The notes beneath the pieces are model-generated. The model was not told the DNA's origin. It made no database searches and saw nothing but the letters and a program-made list of their open reading frames with translations. From positions 1-64,000 of the forward strand of contig JACQUW010000312.1 of the NCBI GenBank assembly GCA_016210115.1: a DNA stretch of 64,000 bases, read 5' to 3'. Position 1 is the stretch's first letter; each line of letters starts with the position of its first letter. A program made the translations under genes and the position numbers. The stretch comes from Deltaproteobacteria bacterium (lineage in GTDB: Bacteria; Desulfobacterota; Binatia; UBA9968). Of the stretch, positions 16,257 through 24,912 are shown piece after piece.

Positions 16257-16700
16257 CTACTGGGTATCGCCGCGCGGCCCCTGGCTCGGAGAAGCTCCGC
16301 CTTTGCCGCGAGTGGCGCCTGTTCCCAGGCCAAGCGCCTGTTTGGTTTTGTCATCTAATCTCCCGGTAACAGGAAGGCCTTCTCGCTGCTGAAACACCTT
16401 AAGCGCAGCCTCTGTCTCCGGTCCCATCATTCCATTCGCAGGACCGGGATCGAGTCCTTTGGCCTTCAAGGCCTCTTGAGCTCTTCGAATGTCCTCACGG
16501 CCGGCCTGCTGCTCAGCATCACCCCGGGCTCCCGGCCCCCATGGCTCAGTGCCCTTGTGGTCACCCGGCTCCTTTCCTTGCTGCTGCATTCTGGAACCAG
16601 AAGGCTCGCTGCCTTTTGGCTCAGTCTGCGCCCAGATCAAAGAAGAGCTGAGCAACAATGTTGCGGCGAGACCCGCTAGAAGTACACGAGATTTCATCAT
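16257..16700 (-). CDS. Secreted peptidoglycan-binding domain protein
   Basis: A 147-residue protein with a signal peptide (1-24, ending SSLIWAQ), a Gly/Glu/Pro-rich linker at about 26-68 and a PG_binding_1 domain at about 69-125 (IRRAQEALKAKGLDPGP, TEAALKVFQQREGLPVTG, LDDKTKQALG). Such domains bind cell-wall peptidoglycan and often accompany hydrolases; here no catalytic domain is attached. The C-terminal tail is Gly-rich. A probable structural or anchoring envelope protein. Confidence 0.85.
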   Translation of the reverse strand: MMKSRVLLAGLAATLLLSSSLIWAQTEPKGSEPSGSRMQQQGKEPGDHKGTEPWGPGARGDAEQQAGREDIRRAQEALKAKGLDPGPANGMMGPETEAALKVFQQREGLPVTGRLDDKTKQALGLGTGATRGKGGASPSQGPRGDTQ

Positions 16701-16902
16701 CTGTCCTCCTTTCTCCTGAAATTCAACGTAAACGGACTCTCCTCACGTCAGTTAATGTTGGATCTCTTCATGCAAAGGTCAATGCGGAACATTCCTTAGA
16801 CGTGTTCACGGGCCGGAACTCACAACTTTTGTCATGGCGCGTGAGGATCGCATGCTGGGCGGATATTTGACTTTTTACCCCGGTAGGCCTTAATTCCTTC
16901 AC

Positions 16903-17613
16903 ATGATACCCGGGAAACAAACGCCGCCTGTTCCCGACATGGTGCTCATTCCTGAAGGTTCCTTTTTGATGGGAAGCGGGGAGGGGCAGGAAAACGAAAG
17001 ACCCGTTCACCGGGTTTGGGTCGACCGCTTTTGGATCGGAAGATTTCCTGTGACGAACCTGGAGTACGGAACGTTTATCGAGAAAACCGGCTTTCCGGCG
17101 CCGCCCTTCTGGACCGAACCGATGTTTTCCGATCCGGCTAAACCGGTTGTGGGGGTGAGCTGGAACGATGCAGTCGAGTATTGCGACTGGTTAACTCAAT
17201 GCACGAAGCAGAACTTCCGTCTTCCGACTGAAGCGGAGCGGGAGAGAGCGGCGCGGGGAGGCAAAGAAGGCCGACGATACCCGTGGGGAGATGAGCCGCC
17301 CTGGGAGAGACCCTATGCGGGCTATGATGCGACAACCGGCGGGCCGCAGCCGGTCGGCGTCGATGAGCCCAACGATTTCGCTCTCTACGATATGAGCGAA
17401 GGTGTTCATGAGTGGTGCAGCGACTACTATGATTACGCATACTATCGATACTCGCCGGAAAAAAATCCGCAGGGCCCCTCTTCGGGAAAGAGACGCGCTT
17501 CTCGGGGCGGCTCGTGGCGTCACCGGATCAAATTCAGCCGCTGCGCGGCACGAAGCTCGCTGCCTCCGGGTTTCCGATACGCGGATTATGGCTTCCGTTT
17601 AGCCCTGAGTTGA
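16903..17613 (+). CDS. SUMF1 / formylglycine-generating-enzyme-fold protein
   Basis: A 236-residue protein that is a single SUMF1 (FGE-sulfatase) domain: MVLIPEGSFLMGSGEG, then VDRFWIGRFPVTNLEY, VVGVSWNDAVEYCDWL, RLPTEAERERAARGG, YPWGD and a late RGGSWRHRIKFSRCAARS with GFRLA. True formylglycine-generating enzymes use two cysteines in the last block to bind copper; only one Cys (SRCAAR) is present and the position after GSW is Arg-His. I therefore expect another member of the fold, such as a C-type-lectin-like or EgtB-type relative, rather than a sulfatase activator. No sulfatase lies adjacent. No signal peptide is seen. Confidence 0.82.
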   Translation: MIPGKQTPPVPDMVLIPEGSFLMGSGEGQENERPVHRVWVDRFWIGRFPVTNLEYGTFIEKTGFPAPPFWTEPMFSDPAKPVVGVSWNDAVEYCDWLTQCTKQNFRLPTEAERERAARGGKEGRRYPWGDEPPWERPYAGYDATTGGPQPVGVDEPNDFALYDMSEGVHEWCSDYYDYAYYRYSPEKNPQGPSSGKRRASRGGSWRHRIKFSRCAARSSLPPGFRYADYGFRLALS

Positions 17614-17705
17614 GTCTGTTTCGCCTATTGAATCTATTCGTCTGTCTGGTCTTCGGAATACAAACACGCGGGATTATTCATCATCTGAAATGATCACCCG
17701 TGACG

Positions 17706-17829
17706 GTGAAAGCCGCTGCCCGCTCTCCGATCCCGCGCAATGGGCCAGTCATTAATCCCACCGCTAGTTACCTGCCTGCCGGCAGGCAGGTCGGATGCGC
17801 GGGCTCTCCGAACGGGCAGCAGCTTTCAC
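17706..17829. repeat. Inverted-repeat element with an internal perfect palindrome
   Basis: Arms 17706-17738 and 17797-17829 are imperfect inverted repeats: GTGAAAGCCGCTGCCCG faces CGGGCAGCAGCTTTCAC, and CCCGCGC faces GCGCGGG. Between them lies a perfect 22-bp palindrome (17770-17791) built from CCTGCC and GGCAGG units. No coding potential. A small non-autonomous or REP-like element. Confidence 0.65.
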
Positions 17830-17835
17830 CCCGCC

Positions 17836-17882
17836 GAGGGGCGTAAGGGAGAAGGCCGCGGACGTCCGATAAGCCCGCTTCC
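17836..17882 (-). repeat. Dispersed repeat, inverted match to 10745-10795
   Basis: Its reverse complement reads CGGGCTTATCGGACGTCCGC, then GGCC and TTCTCCCTTACG, close to the intergenic copy at 10745. It directly follows the inverted-repeat element. The remaining sequence from here to 18150 shows no gene. Confidence 0.6.
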
Positions 17883-18150
17883 ACGCATGGCACCTACTCA
17901 TCGGCTGCGGCCTGAAACCTTGCGCTCCTCGGCCGCTTCGGCCAAGACCCCGACGTGCTTTCGGAGAAATAAGACGAAGTAAACGTTATCAGCACACAAG
18001 TACACGCAAGAGAAGCTCGGGTTTGAACTTTCATGGATTATCGCGTAGGTTAACTGTGGTTGTCGTCTCTTGCCAAGATAAAAATTTTCAAGACGCGGCC
18101 GAATTCGATAGCCTCAGAGGTCTCGTTGGCGTATCCGGAGGAGGTTTCCC

Positions 18151-18519
18151 ATGGACGGACATGAAGTGCTTCACAAAAACGAAGGTATTCTTAGAGGGAT
18201 CATTCGCAGCATAGACAAGAATCTCGACTACACAGTGGTATCCACTGACGATGAAGAGGGAGCCAGATTTTCTCTGAAAATTTCCATGCGAGGGCGAGCC
18301 GCCAATGTTTCGCTTTCGCTGGAGGATCTGAGACTGGCCGCCTCGGATGCCGTGCGGAAGAATTCGATCCGGCAGAAGATCAAAAACACTCGCGACCATA
18401 TGATGGACAACCGTCTTCCAGATGTGCTGGGCATTAAGGTCGAAAGAATGCTGAAAGCGCACCGTGAGAGCCAGGAGGCTGTTCAGCATACTCCCTTTCG
18501 TCGCTCGCCCAGGAGATAA
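18151..18519 (+). CDS. Hypothetical 122-residue protein
   Basis: The frame starts at ATG 18151 behind a good ribosome site (GGAGGAGG, 6 bases upstream). The sequence has a beta-rich first half (ILRGIIRSIDKNLDYTVVSTDDEEGARFSLKISM) and a helical, basic second half; it has no signal peptide or membrane helix. I recognise no family. It is monocistronic, with a palindromic repeat 70 bases downstream. Confidence 0.6.
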   Translation: MDGHEVLHKNEGILRGIIRSIDKNLDYTVVSTDDEEGARFSLKISMRGRAANVSLSLEDLRLAASDAVRKNSIRQKIKNTRDHMMDNRLPDVLGIKVERMLKAHRESQEAVQHTPFRRSPRR

Positions 18520-18587
18520 TCTGAAAAAAGCCCTTCATCAGCAGGTAAAAAGGGCAGGCCATCTTTAGGATTCCGGATCCTTCCCCA

Positions 18588-18612
18588 TCGTTCCCGCGCA
18601 GGCGGGAACCCA
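18588..18612. repeat. Palindromic REP-type motif, single copy
   Basis: CGTTCCCGCGCAGGCGGGAACC is one copy of the GTCATTCCCGC / GCGGGAATGAC repeat family also seen near 5400, 33200 and 42400-42660. Here only the hairpin core is present. Confidence 0.6.
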
Positions 18613-18643
18613 GCACGCTATCTCAAGGTGAAGCTCTATTCTC

Positions 18644-19387
18644 GTGGAACCGCTCAAAGCAATATTTTGGATTTATCGAACGGCTTTCCTCCGCTCTCTC
18701 GCGCTTCTGGGCAGGAACTGGGGAGTCATATTTGCGCCGGTCATCTACGGCCTCTTGCTGTCACTGGCTGCGGTGGTCTTTTCGCCCTTCTGGCTTATCG
18801 GCGGAATGCTCCTGACGGCGGTGGCCGCCGCATGCGCGAGCTCAGGACTCTATCTCATTGAGAATATCGTCCGGGGAGGGAAGATTGATCTTAACGATTT
18901 TATCAAAGGGTTCCCGGTCTATGTATGGGAGATCCTCGGCATCGCGTTTATTCTTTGGATTCCCATGACGCTGCTCTCGCGGGTCGCTTACACAACGCCG
19001 GAAGGGCCCTTTATTGTTCTGGCTGTTCGGATTCTCCTTTATATCATTCTAAACCCGGTCCCGGAATTGATCTATCAAAGCCGGATTTCAGGACTGGCTC
19101 TGCTATCGGCGAGCTATGAATTCATCGTTGCGAACTGGATCGAATGGTTCCTGCCCAATGTTTTAATAGCGGCGGCGTTCTATCTGCTGACGGTGTGGCT
19201 GAACGCGGTGGCCGCTTACATGCCGGTTTTTGTTCAGTCCTTTCTCATTTTTTCCGCTTTCGGTCTTCTGCTTGCTTTCCTGATGATCTTTCGTGGCGTT
19301 CTCTTTTCCGATCTGAACGGTACGACGCGCCGAAGCCGCCTCTTCCGCTATCGCGCTCAGGCGTCGCGGGGAGCGGACCTGGAGTAA
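18644..19387 (+). CDS. Hypothetical integral membrane protein
   Basis: A 247-residue protein with a GTG start. About six hydrophobic segments occur at roughly 28-50, 55-75, 98-115, 127-145, 165-190 and 205-228, with a conserved-looking amphipathic loop (GGKIDLNDFIKGFPVYVWE) between the second and third. The C-terminal tail is basic. The pattern fits a DUF4013-like or YciC-like membrane protein, but I cannot assign it firmly. It is not overlapped by other convincing genes. Confidence 0.7.
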   Translation: MEPLKAIFWIYRTAFLRSLALLGRNWGVIFAPVIYGLLLSLAAVVFSPFWLIGGMLLTAVAAACASSGLYLIENIVRGGKIDLNDFIKGFPVYVWEILGIAFILWIPMTLLSRVAYTTPEGPFIVLAVRILLYIILNPVPELIYQSRISGLALLSASYEFIVANWIEWFLPNVLIAAAFYLLTVWLNAVAAYMPVFVQSFLIFSAFGLLLAFLMIFRGVLFSDLNGTTRRSRLFRYRAQASRGADLE

Positions 19388-19581
19388 AGATCCTCTTTAT
19401 CAGCCCGGTCAGGGTATGAATTAGGGAAATTGGGCGGGCACATCTTTACATTGAGAGCGCGCGCGGCTATAGATGGCCGGACGGAATTCTCAAGCGTGCA
19501 AGTGATTTGGACACACTTGAAGTTCCCCTTTTAACGTCGAGCGCGCGACCGTTCTACCTCACGAGAAAGTTCTATCTAACC

Positions 19582-20895
19582 ATGGCTGACAGGAGTTTCA
19601 CCGCGGCGGAGCTGCACGAAGCGTGGCCCGCGCTTTCGATGGAGGAGCGCGCCGAAGGATTTGAGCTTTTGCAGCGCGAGGAGGCGGAAAGATTTTTTAC
19701 CCAGTTGAGCGCGCACGATCAGGCTCAAATGGTTTTGCTGCTGCCCCCGGGCGAACGGCGCATATGGCTCCGTCTGCTGCCGCCTGATGAGGCGGTGGAC
19801 CTCATCCAAGAAGCGCCCCTCGAAGAGAGGGAAAATCTCCTCCAGCTTTTCGATGATACGACCCGCGCCGAGGTCAGGGGACTGCTGGTCTATGCCGAAG
19901 ATGACGCGGGGGGACTGATGAACCCTCGCTACGCTCGCCTCCGGCCCGACATGAGCGTCGATGAGGCGATCAGCTATCTGCGGCGCGATGCGCGCACGCG
20001 CGGTGAAAGCGCCTATTATGCCTACGTCGTCGATGCGGAAAACCGATTGCGCGGCGTGGTTTCTTTTCGCGATTTGTTTGTGTCGTCCGGAGAAAAGAGG
20101 ATCGAAACTGTAATGCGCAAAGACGTCGTCACCGCTTCCGAAGATATGGACCAGGAAGCGCTCAGCCAGCTTTTTGCGCGGCATAATCTCATAATGATTC
20201 CGGTCGTGGATTCAGAACGGCGCATTAAAGGAGTCGTTACTCTCGACGACATTATCGACGTGGTTCAAGAGGAGGCGACAGAGGATATCCAAAAAATCGG
20301 CGGCACGGCCGCCTTGGAGGCGCCCTATCTGGAAGTCCCATTGCTCCAAATGATAGGAAAACGCGCCGGTTGGTTAACGGTCCTGTTCATCGGGGAAATG
20401 CTCACGGCGACAGCGATGGGCCATTTTGAGGCGGAGATCGCCCGGGCGGTCGTTCTCGCTCTTTTTGTTCCGCTCATTATCAGCAGCGGTGGAAACTCAG
20501 GGTCGCAGGCATCGACGCTGGTTATCCGCGCGATGGCTTTGGGAGAGGTGAGACTGCGGGACTGGTGGCTGGTGGTGCGCCGTGAGCTGGCAACAGGTTT
20601 CGTTCTGGGGTCCATTTTGGCCGGAATCGGTTTGATCCGTATTCTGGTCTGGCAGTCCGCCTTCCAAATTTATGGCGAGCATTACGTTCTTGTAGGAGTG
20701 ACTGTCGCCGTTAGCCTCCTCGGCGTGGTCCTGTGGGGAACCCTGGCGGGCTCCACGCTGCCTTTGGTTCTTCGGATGATCGGTTTGGATCCGGCGAGCG
20801 CATCAGCGCCTTTCGTCGCCACACTCGTCGACGTAACGGGAATCCTCATCTATTTCTCAGTTGCCAACGTGATGCTTCGGGGAACGCTCCTTTAG
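19582..20895 (+). CDS. mgtE: Magnesium transporter MgtE
   Basis: A 437-residue magnesium channel. Order of domains: MgtE N-terminal helical superhelix (1-115), two CBS domains (about 120-245, with MRKDVVTASEDMDQEALSQ and PVVDSERRIKGVVTLDDI), a connecting helix, and a five-helix pore domain (270-437) containing LIISSGGNSGSQASTLVIRA, the conserved pore segment. CBS domains sense cytoplasmic magnesium and close the channel. I chose ATG 19582; a TTG 75 bases upstream would add a non-conserved leader. No magnesium riboswitch is visible upstream. Confidence 0.93.
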   Translation: MADRSFTAAELHEAWPALSMEERAEGFELLQREEAERFFTQLSAHDQAQMVLLLPPGERRIWLRLLPPDEAVDLIQEAPLEERENLLQLFDDTTRAEVRGLLVYAEDDAGGLMNPRYARLRPDMSVDEAISYLRRDARTRGESAYYAYVVDAENRLRGVVSFRDLFVSSGEKRIETVMRKDVVTASEDMDQEALSQLFARHNLIMIPVVDSERRIKGVVTLDDIIDVVQEEATEDIQKIGGTAALEAPYLEVPLLQMIGKRAGWLTVLFIGEMLTATAMGHFEAEIARAVVLALFVPLIISSGGNSGSQASTLVIRAMALGEVRLRDWWLVVRRELATGFVLGSILAGIGLIRILVWQSAFQIYGEHYVLVGVTVAVSLLGVVLWGTLAGSTLPLVLRMIGLDPASASAPFVATLVDVTGILIYFSVANVMLRGTLL

Positions 20896-20996
20896 GAGAG
20901 CTAACCCCGGGCTAACCGGATTGGCTCGCTGCTGTGCAGCACCTGAGGGGACAAGCCTTTCCGGTCGAGGCAAGAGGCCTTGGCCTTGAGGTAGCC

Positions 20997-21599
20997 CTAA
21001 ACTCGAGGCTTTTCCGCGATGACCGTGGAGAACTCCTTGCGGGTCCCCTCGGGGGCGGGAAAGGTCTGATGGCGCGATTCCAAAATAGTCCAACCGGCAA
21101 ACCGTTCTTCCAGCTCGGTTTTTTGGAACAGGCAATAGTTGTCGGGGTCGAACATGCCCAGGTAACTTGTGCCCTCGGTCAGCACATTGACAATGGCGCG
21201 CCCTCCGGGCTTGACGTGCTCCTGGATGGCGGAGAGCAGCTTGAGGGCAGTCTCACGGCGAAAAAACATAAGCAATCCGATGGCGACGATCGTGTCGTAA
21301 GAGCGATCGATGGTCCATGTTTCAATGTCCGCCTGGATTGCTTGTACCCTTAGCCCTTCCCGCTTCGCGTCTGCATTGATGCGGGCGACGGCGGTCGGGC
21401 TCGCGTCCACGGCTACTACACGGAAGCCGCGACGGCCTGCCTCCAGGCTCAAGTTGCCAAGCCCGGAGCCAAGATCGAGGATTTCGCCCGTGAGATAGTC
21501 CAGAGCGAGGATCTCAAAGGGGTTCAGCGCATACTCTTGATCCCGAACCTGTCGCTGAAATTGCGTTTCGAAAAAATCTACGGATCTATTTTTGACCAT
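20997..21599 (-). CDS. Class I SAM-dependent methyltransferase
   Basis: A ~200-residue protein with motif I LDLGSGLGNLSLEAGRRG, a post-I acidic end VVAVDASPTAV, motif II ADIETWTIDRSYDTIVAI and LLSAIQEHVKPGGRAIVNVL. It resembles the TehB / small Class I methyltransferase group, so the substrate is unknown. The start at 21599 is preceded by AAGGTGG at the right distance; an in-frame ATG at 21626 is possible. It lies 60 bases downstream of the hydantoinase-B gene on the same strand. Confidence 0.88.
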   Translation of the reverse strand: MVKNRSVDFFETQFQRQVRDQEYALNPFEILALDYLTGEILDLGSGLGNLSLEAGRRGFRVVAVDASPTAVARINADAKREGLRVQAIQADIETWTIDRSYDTIVAIGLLMFFRRETALKLLSAIQEHVKPGGRAIVNVLTEGTSYLGMFDPDNYCLFQKTELEERFAGWTILESRHQTFPAPEGTRKEFSTVIAEKPRV

Positions 21600-21685
21600 G
21601 TCAGCCACCTTACGCTTGCATCCCATTGAACGCCCGCCCTCGGTCTACGATGCGCCAGGCTCCGCTCTATCCATGAATATCCCTT

Positions 21686-23920
21686 TCATATGGGTTCAAA
21701 ATCCTGCAGCGGATCGTCGGATGCCGGCAGGAGTGAGCAAAACGTATCTATCTGGAGAAGCGTGGCGCAACCCGGGCAGTAGTATTCGTAATAGCCGCCG
21801 ATGTAGGGTTCTCCGGAAGGCGCCGAACCATGGGCCAGGTCTTTAAGGTCTCTCCGGCGCCGAAGGGCAAAGAGCTTATAATTAGCTTTGTGGTCGCAAA
21901 ACAAGTGGCCGCAGCGGACGCAGCCGATGACCTGCGTGCCATTGGACTGCATCGCGGCGAGATACTCATGAAACCGAAGCGTCTTTTCCCACCCGGCCAG
22001 ACCGCGAACAGACTCCGCTAGCCCTGACGTCGATCCGGCGCCGGGCTTGCCGTCGCGCAAGCGCTCAGCGCGAATTTCCTCGCGGCGCTTCTCCGTTTCC
22101 TCTCTGTCCGGGAACCGCTTCTCCTGTTGCAATACAACGCCATAGATCTCGCCGGCGACGCGCCGCGAGACGATTCCCACTCGCACGTCTCGCGCCACGC
22201 GATCGGGCTCTCGGTCCAGGGGGTCTCCGTAACCGCCGCCGCCGGCCACAAAATCCGCCACGATACAGAATTCCGGGAGGGCCACTCTTCCTTTCATTTC
22301 TTTAGGATGACTGACGGTGCCCCAGTTCTCGGCTTCGATCTGTTCCGGTTGAGTCGGATAGGAGCCGCTCTTAAGTCGAGAGAGGATCGGCGCGCCGGCG
22401 GTATGGAAGATGGCTCGAATCCCTCCTATCCCAGCGGGATATCCCCCGAACAACCCCACGCCTTCCGGCAGGCCGCTGTAGGGCCGATAGCTTACGCTGC
22501 AATCACGGGAGCCGTAAATCATGTAGATGCGGAAGCTCCCTGCGCCGCCGGCGTATCTGCCGGGCGCCCCGCCGTCCCTGTGGAGATTGCGCGTGAAATA
22601 AAGGAACGGATACTGCATTTCGGTGCGTTCCACGTCACTGATGCCGCCCGAAGGGATATTCATATTGCCACCGCAATGAACTCCGTCTCGTGTGGGCGTT
22701 GCGCCTAATCCCGCTCCATGCGAATCGTACAAACCCTGCGCGACGACGAGTCCATTCCGGTTGTGGCCGCCGTAAAAAATGCCCGGTCCACCCGCGTACC
22801 AGACTCCCTGCCATGGAGCGTTGATATCTTTGTGGCCGCCGCTGTAGAGCATCCTCGCGATGCAGTCACTCACGGCGATCTTCGCCTGCACACCGACTGC
22901 GGGCGCTTCGCCGCAGGCCGCCGGAAAGCTGCAATTCAAAATGGTTCCTTCCGGCACGGTGACTTTTACCGGCCGGAGCCTTCCGTCGCTCCACGGGACG
23001 TCCCAAAAGAGAAAATCCGTCAGTACGACCGCGATTTGAGCCGTGGTGCCGGCGAGCGTAGAGTTCGTGCTGTCCGTCATCTGCGGGCTTGTGCCGGTAA
23101 AGTCCAGGAACAGATCGTCGCCTTTTTTCGTCATCGAGCAGACGATTTCGTAGGCCCTCATCTCGTTGTCTTTGCGATCGAAGGCGTTGCCGAAAACCCG
23201 TGATGCCCAGCGGCCGTCCGGCAGGCCCCGGAGGCGAGCGCGGGCGAGCCTCTCCGAGTCCTGGATCATCTTGTTTCCCGCCGCCGACGTGAACTCAAGA
23301 CCAAATTTTTCCACCAGCTCCAGGTAGCGCCTCGCCAGGACATTGTTCGAAGCGATTTGAGACTTGACGTCCATGCCGACGTATTCCGGATCGCGGCACT
23401 GCTGGGTGAGACAGCGAAATACGTCCTCGCGAAATTCGCCTTCCTCGACGATCTTGAGGCCCTGGATGCGGATTCCTTCGTGATAAACTTCGCTCGCAAG
23501 ACCACGGAGCACGCCGCCAGTGTCGGCGGTGTGAATGCTGGAGGCAACCCAGGCAATCAGCTTTGCTCCATGGAAAACGGGCTTGATGATCATCATATCG
23601 AACGTGTGCGCGCCGGCGATATAGGGATCATTGAAGAAAATCTGGTCTCCGTCGTAAAAACCGGGACTCTTTCCGTACCATTCGATGAGTTTTCTGATCG
23701 CGTCGGATGTCGCCGCCGCGAATCTCAGGTGACCCGAGCAGGCAAGGACCATTATGCCCTGCGCGGTGTAAAAAGACGCCATGCATTCGCCGCCTTGGGA
23801 AACAATGGGAGAAGAGGTGACTCTCTGAATCGAGGTCCGTCCTTCTTCACCGATCGCCCAAAGTCGGTGGAGAAACATTTCGTATTTCACCGTGTCTAAT
23901 TTGAAACCCCGGTCTGGCAT
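21686..23920 (-). CDS. Hydantoinase B/oxoprolinase family protein fused to an acetone-carboxylase-gamma-like domain
   Basis: A 744-residue protein. Residues about 1-580 are a hydantoinase-B (HyuB) domain: VSQGGECMASFYTAQG, FFNDPYIAGAHTFDM, VASSIHTADTGG and the late VAGGGGYGDPLDREP. Residues about 640-735 carry a zinc-type module (CVRCGHLFCDHKANYKLF, then YYCPGCATLLQID) like the gamma subunit of acetone and acetophenone carboxylases. HyuB normally pairs with HyuA to use ATP on cyclic amides or carboxylation substrates; no HyuA is in the window. It is the last gene of an operon with a solute-binding protein and an MBL-fold hydrolase. A carboxylase-like role is inferred from the fusion. Confidence 0.9.
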   Translation of the reverse strand: MPDRGFKLDTVKYEMFLHRLWAIGEEGRTSIQRVTSSPIVSQGGECMASFYTAQGIMVLACSGHLRFAAATSDAIRKLIEWYGKSPGFYDGDQIFFNDPYIAGAHTFDMMIIKPVFHGAKLIAWVASSIHTADTGGVLRGLASEVYHEGIRIQGLKIVEEGEFREDVFRCLTQQCRDPEYVGMDVKSQIASNNVLARRYLELVEKFGLEFTSAAGNKMIQDSERLARARLRGLPDGRWASRVFGNAFDRKDNEMRAYEIVCSMTKKGDDLFLDFTGTSPQMTDSTNSTLAGTTAQIAVVLTDFLFWDVPWSDGRLRPVKVTVPEGTILNCSFPAACGEAPAVGVQAKIAVSDCIARMLYSGGHKDINAPWQGVWYAGGPGIFYGGHNRNGLVVAQGLYDSHGAGLGATPTRDGVHCGGNMNIPSGGISDVERTEMQYPFLYFTRNLHRDGGAPGRYAGGAGSFRIYMIYGSRDCSVSYRPYSGLPEGVGLFGGYPAGIGGIRAIFHTAGAPILSRLKSGSYPTQPEQIEAENWGTVSHPKEMKGRVALPEFCIVADFVAGGGGYGDPLDREPDRVARDVRVGIVSRRVAGEIYGVVLQQEKRFPDREETEKRREEIRAERLRDGKPGAGSTSGLAESVRGLAGWEKTLRFHEYLAAMQSNGTQVIGCVRCGHLFCDHKANYKLFALRRRRDLKDLAHGSAPSGEPYIGGYYEYYCPGCATLLQIDTFCSLLPASDDPLQDFEPI

Positions 23921-23964
23921 GGTTTAACTCCGGTTGCGGCGGTACTCCGTTATCTATCCATGAA

Positions 23965-24831
23965 TCATATGGGCAACTCGCCGCGGAATTCGCTATACGA
24001 TCGCTCTATGTTGCCCTTCAAGCGCCCCGCCTCGGCCCAACTGCGGTACGGTCCGACATCGATGGCCGTAACCGCTTCAGATTCCGAAAGCCCCCGATTA
24101 AAGCAATTTTTTGCCTCGTTGTAGACCCAAAGCAGATAATCGCGCATTTCCATTAGCTCGGCCTTGCCGCCGACGGGTCCGTGGCCGGGGACAATAATTT
24201 CTACGTCCATCTCCAAAATGGTCCCGACAATCCTGATCCAATTGCCGATGTGGCCGTGGAACCCTTGCGGCGTCACTTTGTGAAACGCGACGTCTCCCGC
24301 AAAGAGCAACTTGCGCCGCGGCAGGTAGATCAAACCATCGCCGCGCGTATGGCCGGTCCCCAGATGGAAGAACCGAATCTCGAGATCGCCCAAATGGAAA
24401 GTCATTTCTCCCTCAAATGTTTGATCAGGAAAACAGATCCGGACGCCGCGGAGCCCGTCGGCTAATTGAGGGTGCCCCTTGCTCCATCGTTCGATCACGT
24501 CAGGCGCCACCCGAAGGATTTCTTCGCGGCAGAGGGAATGGCTGACGATTTGGGCCGGAAGAAAGTTTTGCAGCCCAAGAAAGTGATCCGCGTGGTGGTG
24601 TGTCACAAAAACGTGAGTGACAGGAAGGCCGGTCACGGTTCGTATCCGGCCTAAAAAATCCAGCGCCATCGGGCTGGTGGCCAAGGCGTCGACGACGATC
24701 GCCCGGTCCGGTCCTATAACGAGCCCTGCATTGCTGATCCCGGCGGAGCCGGCCGCTTGCACGTAGGCATAGATTTCCGGCGCAAGCCTGATCAGTCCCG
24801 TTTCCCATTCCTTAACGAAGTCTCTCGTCAT
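23965..24831 (-). CDS. Metallo-beta-lactamase-fold hydrolase
   Basis: A 288-residue soluble hydrolase with the zinc motif THHHADHFLG, then LGTGHTRGDGLIYLPRRKLLFAGD and VPGHGPVGG, giving the full His/Asp ligand set for a binuclear site. The order fits SoxH-like, quinoprotein-relay or lactonase/thiolesterase members, and the substrate cannot be chosen. It lies between the solute-binding protein and the HyuB fusion, 44 and 81 bases from them, in one probable operon. No signal peptide. Confidence 0.9.
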   Translation of the reverse strand: MTRDFVKEWETGLIRLAPEIYAYVQAAGSAGISNAGLVIGPDRAIVVDALATSPMALDFLGRIRTVTGLPVTHVFVTHHHADHFLGLQNFLPAQIVSHSLCREEILRVAPDVIERWSKGHPQLADGLRGVRICFPDQTFEGEMTFHLGDLEIRFFHLGTGHTRGDGLIYLPRRKLLFAGDVAFHKVTPQGFHGHIGNWIRIVGTILEMDVEIIVPGHGPVGGKAELMEMRDYLLWVYNEAKNCFNRGLSESEAVTAIDVGPYRSWAEAGRLKGNIERSYSEFRGELPI

Positions 24832-24912
24832 CGTCGTTGCTTGCCCCTGTCATTACGCAATTCGAAAGGGAGAAACGGACTGGAACACGCTCCCCCGAAA
24901 CAGGCTCTCAGC

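Noticed and set aside
19388..19581. Searched for a magnesium riboswitch (M-box) before mgtE
   Set aside because: No paired-stem pattern or conserved purine-rich loops of the M-box were seen.
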